From SZUA-186 sp041552135 (GTDB lineage: Bacteria; Pseudomonadota; Gammaproteobacteria; UBA9214): a DNA stretch of 7,012 nucleotides. Location: NCBI GenBank assembly GCA_041552135.1, contig JBFELL010000152.1, forward strand, positions 1 to 7,012, in the 5' to 3' direction. Below are positions 1 through 5,808 of this stretch, piece after piece; the first letter of the stretch is position 1, and each line of letters starts with the position of its first letter. A model generated the notes under the pieces. It ran no database searches and was not told the origin of the DNA. It saw only the letters and a list, made by a program, of their open reading frames with translations. A program made the translations under genes and the position numbers.

Positions 1-3000
1 GACAGCCTGCAGGCCCTGATGCGGCAGTCGACCCGGGGTGCGGCATGGATCATCGAGCTCTATATCGAGGAGGTCCGCCGACGCGTTGAGCTGTTCACCG
101 AAGAGGAAGGTGAAATCATCAGCCAGCTGTCCCGTGCCCCGTCGAGTGGGGCGATCCGGCAGCAGTTCACCGACAGGGTCAAGCGACATTTCCCTGACTT
201 TTTCGCCTACACCATCACCAACGATCAGGGAGCGGTGATGCTGGATGACCTCGAGGGCAAGGTCGCCAGGCTCTGCCAGACGGACATTCAACACTTTGCT
301 TCCGGTGCAGAACAGAAGGTGTTCATTCATCCAAACCCGCTCGGTTATCACTTCGATATCATGGCGAACTGGCGGGATTCAGCCGGAGACCGGGGCATTT
401 TCTTTGTCAGCCTCAATCCCGAGGTGCTGGCGCGCATCCTCAAAAGCAGTCAGCTGCATGACCACGAACTCGTCCTCTTGCATCGGGAGAACCCTGGCCT
501 TATCGAGGTAACGGCCGATGGCGCACGTTCCAAGCTGGAGGGGAAGATCAGCCTGGACCCGGGCGAGATGGCCCGTCTCGGTTTCAAGGCCGATGTCGAA
601 GGCAGCGTCTGGCAGCTTGCCGATTTGCCTGCTGTGAACCTGTTTGATGCACACAAGGACCTGCTGCAACACCGGGCCAAATTGATCTTCCTGGTGTTTC
701 TGCTGTTCAGCGGCATTATGGCGCTACTGATCAGGCGGGCAGACAAACGGCGCAGCAGTGCTGAACTGGCGGTGCGCGAATCCCGCAATCAGCTGGAAAA
801 ACGTGTCGCCAGCCGTACCCGACAGTTGACCGCCATCAACAGCCAGCTCGAGTCCGAGGTGAAAGAGCGCCAGCGTATGGCGAAGGCACTGAAACATGAA
901 ATCGCCGAGCGCAGGCAAACCGAGGATGTGCTGCGTTCCCTGCATGGAATCACCTCGGCGCACAGCCTGCCGTTTGATGACAAGGTCAGGGCGCTGCTTG
1001 AAAACGGCTGTCGGCAATTCAGGCTGCCGGTCGGGATACTCGCCCGCATCAGCGATGAGAAATATGAAGTCGTCCAGGTCGTCGCCCCGGACAACTCCAT
1101 CATTCCCGGCACCGTATTCGAGCTTGGCAATACCTATTGTCGCGAGACGCTGAAGGCAGACGGTCCCGTCGGCTTCGAGCATGCGGCAGAGTCAGACTGG
1201 AAGAACCACCCTTGCTACCGGGAGTTCCGGCTGGAGACCTACTTCGGGATCCCCGTGGTTGCAGGCAGCAGGACGTACGGCACGCTGAACTTTTCCAGTC
1301 CGCACCCGCGTGAGAGCCGCTTCACGGCCACCGACGTGGAAATTCTCCGGCTGATGGCCCAATGGGTTGGCAGCGAGATCTACCGCCAGCAGACGGAACA
1401 GGCCCTCAAGGAGGAGAGAAACAGGGCGCAGCGCTATCTCGATGTGGCCGGCGTCATTATGCTGGTAATCGGCGCCGACCAGCGGGTCAGCCTGGTCAAC
1501 AGAAAAGGCTGTGAGCTGCTGGGCGGCCGTGAGTCGGACATTGTCGGCAGGAACTGGTTTGACAGTTTCATACCGGCCGACAGCCGGGAGGAAATCAGGG
1601 AGCTTTTCCTGAAGCTGGTATCGCAGGAGCAGCAACTGCTCGAGTACCACCAGAACCCGGTTGTGACGCTCGGTGGTGAGGAGCGGCTGATTGCCTGGCA
1701 CAACACACTCCTGCACGACGATGAGGGTAACATCATCGCAACGCTGAGTTCGGGTGAAGACATCACAGTGCAGCAACAGGCGCAGGAGCAGCTCAGACAG
1801 CGTGAGGAACAATTGCGCCTGACGCTGGAGAATGCCCCGATCGGCATTGTGACTTCCGGACTGGATGGCCGCCTGCTCAGCGTCAACCCGGCGTTTTGCA
1901 GCATTCTCGGTTACACCGCCGATGAACTCACCCGCCTGACAATCGAGGACATCACCCATCCCGATGACTGGGAGGAAACCAGGGCAAGACTTCAGGCACT
2001 GACTCGCGGTGACATCGACAGCTACGACATCGAGAAGCGCTATCTGCGGCGTGATGGCGCCACCATCATCGGGCGGGCCCGCGCCGGCCTGGTTCGTGAT
2101 GCGTCGGGCAAGCCGCTCATGGTGGTGGGCGAAGTCGAGGATATTACCCGGCGCGAACGGACTGAAAAGCTGTTCCGGCAGGTTGTGGAATCGGCGCCAA
2201 ACGCCATTGTCATGGTGGACGCGCAGGGCCGCATTGTCCTGGTCAATGTGCGGACGGAAAAATACTTCGGCTACCGGCGCGACGAGTTGCTGGGTAAACC
2301 GGTCGAGATACTGATACCCGAGCGCCTGCGTGACCGGCACCCGGATTACGTCAGGGGTTTCAAGGGCGAGCATCTGGCCCGTCCCATGGGGCTCGGGCGT
2401 GATCTGTTCGGGCTGCGCAAGGATGGCAGCGAATTCCCGGTTGAGATCGGCCTGAGTCCGGTCGATACGGGGGAGGGGCTGCTCATATTGAGCGTCATTG
2501 CGGATATTTCCGAGCGGGTTCGCGTCGACCGCGAACTGCAGCGCATGCGCACCTATCTGAAGAATATCATCGACTCCATGCCATCGGTGCTGGTCGGAGT
2601 GGACCGGGATGGGCGGGTTACCGAATGGAACAGGAGTGTCGAGAAGGCCACCGGCGTGCCGACCGGCAAGGCAATCGGCCAGCCTTTCAGCACGCTGTTC
2701 CCCGCGCTGGAATCCCAGCTCGACAATATGCACGAGGCCATCCGCGAGCATACCCCGATGCGAACGGAACGCCTGATCACCGAAAAAGACGGCGAGCCGC
2801 GCTACTCTGACGTCATGGTGTATCCCTTGCTGGCGAACGGGTCCGCCGGCGCCGTGATCCGGGTAGATGACATTACAAACCGGGTCCGCATCGAACAGAT
2901 GATGGTGCAGACAGAAAAAATGATGTCCGTGGGAGGACTGGCCGCCGGCATGGCGCACGAGATCAACAATCCCCTGAGTGGTGTGCTGCAGAGCAGTCAG

Positions 3001-3699
3001 AACATCCAGCGCCGCTTGTCACCCGAGCTGGAGCCCAACCGCCAGGCCGCCGGGGCGCTGGGGCTCGACCTGGAGCTGGTATACCGTTATCTGGAGGAGC
3101 GTGGCATTATCGATTTCGTTGACGCCATACAGCAGTCCGCCAGCCGCGCCAGTCGTATCGTTGCCGATATGCTGGCTTACAGCCGCAGCACCACTACCGA
3201 TTTTCAACCGGCGCGTGTGGAGGACATGCTGGATACCGTGGTGCGCCTGGCGGCCAGCGACTATGATCTGAAGAAAAAATACGATTTCAAGCAGGTCGAG
3301 ATCGTGCACGATTTTGATCCGGAACTCGAGACCCTGGTTTGTGACCATACGGAGATCGAGCAGGTGCTGCTCAATCTGATCAAGAACGCCGCCCAGGCAA
3401 TGGCAGAAGGCGCCACGCCACATCCGCACCGTATTATCCTCCGCACCCGAAGGGAAGGTGAATACGGATGTATTGAAGTGCAGGACAATGGCCCCGGTAT
3501 GGATGACCAGACGCAACGCCGGGTATTCGAGCCGTTTTTCACCACCAAGGCGGTTGGCGTGGGCACCGGGCTGGGCCTCTCGGTGTCCTATTTCATTGTT
3601 ACCGAGCAGCACAGGGGGTCGCTGGACGTCAGCTCGCAACCCGGGGAAGGCACCTGTTTCACCATTCGCCTGCCAATCGAGGGCGGGGGTTCCCAGTGA
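1..3699 (+). CDS. Multi-PAS/GAF membrane sensor histidine kinase (5' partial)
   Basis: Sensor kinase that should autophosphorylate on His and pass the phosphate to a receiver protein. The frame is open to base 1 and the ATG at 19 has no ribosome site, so the start and a first membrane helix are probably off the window. Residues are numbered from that ATG. Residues 1-215 look like an extracytoplasmic Cache/PAS-like sensor; a membrane helix spans about 220-238; a coiled coil spans about 245-305; a GAF domain spans about 305-455 (Cys374 in NTYC, then GTLNFSS). Four PAS domains follow, at about 465-585, 595-712, 716-835 and 842-955, each ending in a DIT/DIS motif. The H-box is at His980 (AHEINNP), the N-box at Asn1123, G1 at 1156-1160 (DNGPG), the F-box at 1170-1177 (FEPFFTTK) and G2 at 1182-1187 (GTGLGL), so the catalytic core is complete. 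HisKA carries an extra segment after the H-box. It shares a 4-base overlap with the receiver gene downstream. The kinase assignment is firm; the signal is unknown. Confidence 0.95.
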   Translation, partial: DSLQALMRQSTRGAAWIIELYIEEVRRRVELFTEEEGEIISQLSRAPSSGAIRQQFTDRVKRHFPDFFAYTITNDQGAVMLDDLEGKVARLCQTDIQHFASGAEQKVFIHPNPLGYHFDIMANWRDSAGDRGIFFVSLNPEVLARILKSSQLHDHELVLLHRENPGLIEVTADGARSKLEGKISLDPGEMARLGFKADVEGSVWQLADLPAVNLFDAHKDLLQHRAKLIFLVFLLFSGIMALLIRRADKRRSSAELAVRESRNQLEKRVASRTRQLTAINSQLESEVKERQRMAKALKHEIAERRQTEDVLRSLHGITSAHSLPFDDKVRALLENGCRQFRLPVGILARISDEKYEVVQVVAPDNSIIPGTVFELGNTYCRETLKADGPVGFEHAAESDWKNHPCYREFRLETYFGIPVVAGSRTYGTLNFSSPHPRESRFTATDVEILRLMAQWVGSEIYRQQTEQALKEERNRAQRYLDVAGVIMLVIGADQRVSLVNRKGCELLGGRESDIVGRNWFDSFIPADSREEIRELFLKLVSQEQQLLEYHQNPVVTLGGEERLIAWHNTLLHDDEGNIIATLSSGEDITVQQQAQEQLRQREEQLRLTLENAPIGIVTSGLDGRLLSVNPAFCSILGYTADELTRLTIEDITHPDDWEETRARLQALTRGDIDSYDIEKRYLRRDGATIIGRARAGLVRDASGKPLMVVGEVEDITRRERTEKLFRQVVESAPNAIVMVDAQGRIVLVNVRTEKYFGYRRDELLGKPVEILIPERLRDRHPDYVRGFKGEHLARPMGLGRDLFGLRKDGSEFPVEIGLSPVDTGEGLLILSVIADISERVRVDRELQRMRTYLKNIIDSMPSVLVGVDRDGRVTEWNRSVEKATGVPTGKAIGQPFSTLFPALESQLDNMHEAIREHTPMRTERLITEKDGEPRYSDVMVYPLLANGSAGAVIRVDDITNRVRIEQMMVQTEKMMSVGGLAAGMAHEINNPLSGVLQSSQNIQRRLSPELEPNRQAAGALGLDLELVYRYLEERGIIDFVDAIQQSASRASRIVADMLAYSRSTTTDFQPARVEDMLDTVVRLAASDYDLKKKYDFKQVEIVHDFDPELETLVCDHTEIEQVLLNLIKNAAQAMAEGATPHPHRIILRTRREGEYGCIEVQDNGPGMDDQTQRRVFEPFFTTKAVGVGTGLGLSVSYFIVTEQHRGSLDVSSQPGEGTCFTIRLPIEGGGSQ

Positions 3700-4076
3700 G
3701 TCCGCGGGTGCTGCTGGTGGATGATGAGCCGTTGATCGTGGCGGGATTGCGGATCTTTCTGCAAGATGAGGGCATGCGCGTGGACAGCGCGGGTTCCGGG
3801 GAAGAGGCGGTGGCTATCGCGCGCAGGAATTCCGGCTATGATGTATGTATCATGGATATGCGGCTTCCCGGCATCAACGGCGACAATACGATTCGCGCCC
3901 TGCACGAGATTAGCCCGGGCCTGAAGTTTATTATTCATACCGGCTCGGCAGACTACTGCATCCCTGATGATCTTCGCGCGATCGGAATTGATGAAAAACA
4001 GCTCTTCGCCAAGCCACTCACAGACATGACGCCGCTTGCCAGAATGGTCGCCGCACTGGCTGGTGCAGCGGGGTAG
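3696..4076 (+). CDS. Stand-alone response regulator receiver (CheY-like)
   Basis: Single-domain receiver of 126 residues with no output domain. It begins in the RVLLVDDE strand and carries the acidic pair Asp9/Asp10, phosphoacceptor Asp54 (IMDMRLPG), the switch Thr82 (HTGS) and Lys106 (AKPL), so it should be phosphorylatable. The GTG start overlaps the kinase stop in a GTGA arrangement. The upstream stretch is G-rich but not a clear Shine-Dalgarno, which points to translation coupled to the kinase gene. The stop is 3 bases before the next ATG. The most economical role is as a phosphate acceptor for the upstream kinase, acting as a connector or phosphate sink beside the second receiver in the next gene. 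Having no DNA-binding or enzymatic domain, it must act by protein contact. The family call is firm; the role is inferred. Confidence 0.93.
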   Translation: MSPRVLLVDDEPLIVAGLRIFLQDEGMRVDSAGSGEEAVAIARRNSGYDVCIMDMRLPGINGDNTIRALHEISPGLKFIIHTGSADYCIPDDLRAIGIDEKQLFAKPLTDMTPLARMVAALAGAAG

Positions 4077-4079
4077 CGC

Positions 4080-5279
4080 ATGGGCACGACGATAGGCGTA
4101 CCGGCAAAAATCCTGACCATCGAGGACGAGCCGCCAATCCGTGACGGGATTGTCGCCTACCTTGAGGACAGCGGCTTTACCATGCTGGAGGCCAATGATG
4201 GCCCCACCGGCCTGGAGATTTTCCGTGATGAACATCCGGATGTGGTGTTGTGTGATCTGCGCCTGCCGGGCATGGAGGGGCTGGAGGTCCTGTCCACCAT
4301 TACCGCCGAGTCACCCGAGACACCGGTGATCGTGGTCTCCGGTGTCAGCCTGCTCAATTACGCCGTCGAGGCGCTGAAGCGCGGCGCCTGGGATTACGTC
4401 ACCAAGCCCATTCATGACATGGCGGTGCTGGAGAGCGCCATTCGCCGTGTCATCGAGCATGCGGATCTGCTGCGCCAGAACCGGGAATATCGCAAAGACC
4501 TGGAGGCACTTAACCGCGAGCTCACCCAGACCCTGAAGCAACTCAAGGAGGATGTAGAGGCCGGTCGCAGGATCCAGTTGCAGCTGCTGCCGGAGGACAA
4601 CCTGAGCTTCGGGAGTTATACCTTCCGGCGGCGTTTGTATCCATCCATGTATCTCAGCGGCGATTTTGTCGACTACTTTCCTATCGATGACCGGCACGTC
4701 GGCTTCTACATGACGGATGTTTCCGGTCATGGTGCGGCCTCGGCGTTCGTGACCGTCATGCTGAATACGCTGGTGATACAGTACCGTGATGCCCTGTATC
4801 AATCGGGTGATGACACCATCCTGCATCCGCAGCTGACCCTGATGCGCCTCAATCGTGATATATGCCGCCAGAACCTGGACAAACACCTCACCCTGTTCTA
4901 CGGCGTCATCGACCTGGAAAAGAATACCCTGCTTTACAGTAACGCCGGGCAATTTCCCTATCCCCTGCAGTACGACGGTCAAGAGATCCTGACACTCGAA
5001 TGCCGTGGACGGCCACTCGGACTGTTCGAGGATGCGCAGTTCAGGGCATGGCAGTGCGAACTGCCAGTGGAATTTTTTCTTGTGCTGGTGTCAGATGGAA
5101 TTCTGGAATTGATGTCCGAGGCCGGGCTGCTGGAAAGATACAGGACACTGCTCTCGGGTGCAGAGGGAGTGAATCTGGATATAGACGAGATGGCGCGTGG
5201 TCTCGATGCTGTGTCGGACAAACACCTGCCGGATGACATCGCCTTCCTGGTGATTAACAGGCGTGACAGCGATGACTGA
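4080..5279 (+). CDS. rssB: RssB-like response regulator with PP2C/SpoIIE-type phosphatase
   Basis: A 399-residue receiver-phosphatase. The receiver (about 9-125) has the acidic pair Glu15/Asp16, phosphoacceptor Asp59 (CDLRLPG), Ser87 and Lys109 (TKP). A charged helical linker (about 128-168) leads to a PP2C/SpoIIE domain (about 175-393). The expected metal-binding acids are visible: Asp195 in SGDF, Asp213 in DVSGHG, Asp339 in SDG, and Asp385/Asp386 in PDD. The fold and motifs such as YLSGDFVDYF match, from memory, the Pseudomonas RssB type, which lies next to a STAS gene as here. E. coli RssB is shorter, has a degenerate phosphatase domain and delivers RpoS to ClpXP. This copy looks catalytically competent, so its probable substrate is the phospho-Ser of the STAS protein downstream, with activity set by phosphorylation at Asp59. 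Whether it also acts as a protease adaptor cannot be read from the sequence. The upstream ribosome site is only a short GGGG at 4070-4073. Confidence 0.94.
   Translation: MGTTIGVPAKILTIEDEPPIRDGIVAYLEDSGFTMLEANDGPTGLEIFRDEHPDVVLCDLRLPGMEGLEVLSTITAESPETPVIVVSGVSLLNYAVEALKRGAWDYVTKPIHDMAVLESAIRRVIEHADLLRQNREYRKDLEALNRELTQTLKQLKEDVEAGRRIQLQLLPEDNLSFGSYTFRRRLYPSMYLSGDFVDYFPIDDRHVGFYMTDVSGHGAASAFVTVMLNTLVIQYRDALYQSGDDTILHPQLTLMRLNRDICRQNLDKHLTLFYGVIDLEKNTLLYSNAGQFPYPLQYDGQEILTLECRGRPLGLFEDAQFRAWQCELPVEFFLVLVSDGILELMSEAGLLERYRTLLSGAEGVNLDIDEMARGLDAVSDKHLPDDIAFLVINRRDSDD
5257..5279 (+). promoter_or_regulatory. Overlap and start choice for the STAS gene
   Basis: Two in-frame starts are possible: GTG at 5263 and ATG at 5272. 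The only Shine-Dalgarno-like triplet is AGG at 5259-5261. It leaves 1 base before the GTG, which is too close, and 10 bases before the ATG, which is acceptable. The ATG is therefore preferred. It overlaps the phosphatase stop (TGA 5277-5279) by 8 bases, so translation is probably coupled through terminating ribosomes. The weak ribosome site is consistent with coupling. Confidence 0.5.
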
Positions 5280-5766
5280 CTGCCACGTCCTGCATGCCAG
5301 TCACAACGATGTCCATGTGCTGCGTTTCATCGGTGATATCCGTTATACCGTCAGTCCGTCTATCGAGCGATTTCTGGAGGAGATTTTTGCCGGCAACAGG
5401 CCGACGGGATTTGTCGTCGACCTCACGGAAACCGACAGCATTGACAGTACCAACCTCGGCCTGCTCGTGCGGATTGACAAACGAATGCGGGCACATGGTT
5501 CGCCGCGGCTTACTGTTGTGTCGAACCGCGCCGATATCAATTCCATACTGAGCAGTATGGCGCTGGACGAGGTCTTCGACATCGTGGAAGCGAGCGCTAT
5601 GGAGCCGGGCGCAACGCGGGAGGTACCGCAGGAACGCGATGGCCGGGAAGTGCTGGAACGCAGCCTTATCGATTCACACCGGGCGCTGATGGATCTCAAC
5701 GAGCGCAACAGGGAAATGTTCAAAGACGTGGTCAGTTCCCTTGAGAGAAACGGGGACAGCGGTTAA
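5272..5766 (+). CDS. rssC: STAS-domain anti-anti-sigma factor, RssC-like
   Basis: A 164-residue protein from the ATG at 5272; a GTG at 5263 would add three residues. The STAS core (about 10-110) contains the motif DLTETDSIDSTNLGLL. In this family, the Ser that follows Asp (Ser59 here, codon 5446-5448) is the residue phosphorylated by an anti-sigma kinase and dephosphorylated by a PP2C partner. After the core come a charged linker and a predicted long helix (about 128-160, with ALMDLNERNREMF) that ordinary short STAS proteins such as SpoIIAA lack. From memory, Pseudomonas RssC has the same kind of tail. The gene overlaps the phosphatase gene by 8 bases, which fits a substrate-enzyme pair made together. 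It is the last gene of the operon and is followed by hairpins. The STAS assignment is firm; the RssC name rests on remembered similarity plus the gene order. Confidence 0.93.
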   Translation: MTDCHVLHASHNDVHVLRFIGDIRYTVSPSIERFLEEIFAGNRPTGFVVDLTETDSIDSTNLGLLVRIDKRMRAHGSPRLTVVSNRADINSILSSMALDEVFDIVEASAMEPGATREVPQERDGREVLERSLIDSHRALMDLNERNREMFKDVVSSLERNGDSG

Positions 5767-5768
5767 TG

Positions 5769-5808
5769 CCCCGGCAGCCTGGCCGGGGAGTGCTGCCAGG
5801 CCTGTTTT
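5769..5808 (+). terminator. Probable terminator between convergent genes
   Basis: The gap between the STAS stop and the symporter stop holds several overlapping inverted repeats. CCCCGGC (5769-5775) pairs with GCCGGGG (5782-5788) around a 6-base loop. CCTGGC (5778-5783) pairs with GCCAGG (5795-5800), and the latter is followed by CCTG and TTTT (5805-5808). The second hairpin with its short T-run is the better intrinsic terminator for the + strand operon. The first, read on the - strand, lacks a good T-tail. The two hairpins share bases and cannot form together. The T-run is short and overlaps the symporter stop codon, so confidence is moderate. Confidence 0.5.

Noticed and set aside
1408..1416. 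Perfect Shine-Dalgarno-like AAGGAGGAG inside the kinase gene
   Set aside because: No suitably spaced ATG, GTG or TTG start follows; the bases simply encode Lys-Glu-Glu in a linker.
2915..2925. A-run followed by tandem ATG codons just before the kinase H-box, a possible internal start for a kinase-only product
   Set aside because: There is no ribosome site at a workable distance, and Met-rich runs before the H-box are common in these kinases.
1192..2958. Long open frame on the - strand opposite the kinase gene (588 codons)
   Set aside because: It is antisense to well-conserved GAF, PAS and H-box coding sequence, its translation is low-complexity His/Arg/Gln-rich with no recognisable domain, and GC-rich genes routinely leave such open antisense frames.
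3650..3700. Possible promoter between the kinase and the stand-alone receiver
   Set aside because: The genes overlap, and no convincing -35/-10 pair was seen in the end of the kinase gene.
4545..4557. Shine-Dalgarno-like AAGGAGGA inside the phosphatase gene, touching an ATG
   Set aside because: The ATG at 4552 is followed at once by TAG, so it opens no frame; the bases encode the Lys-Glu-Asp linker.
5263..5271. GTG at 5263 as the start of the STAS gene
   Set aside because: The only ribosome-site-like bases lie 1 base upstream, too close to use. The ATG at 5272 has better spacing and still overlaps the phosphatase gene.
4080..5279. HsbR-type assignment for the receiver-phosphatase
   Set aside because: HsbR of Pseudomonas is longer and carries a C-terminal anti-sigma kinase domain. 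This protein ends right after the PP2C domain and its motifs resemble the RssB group.
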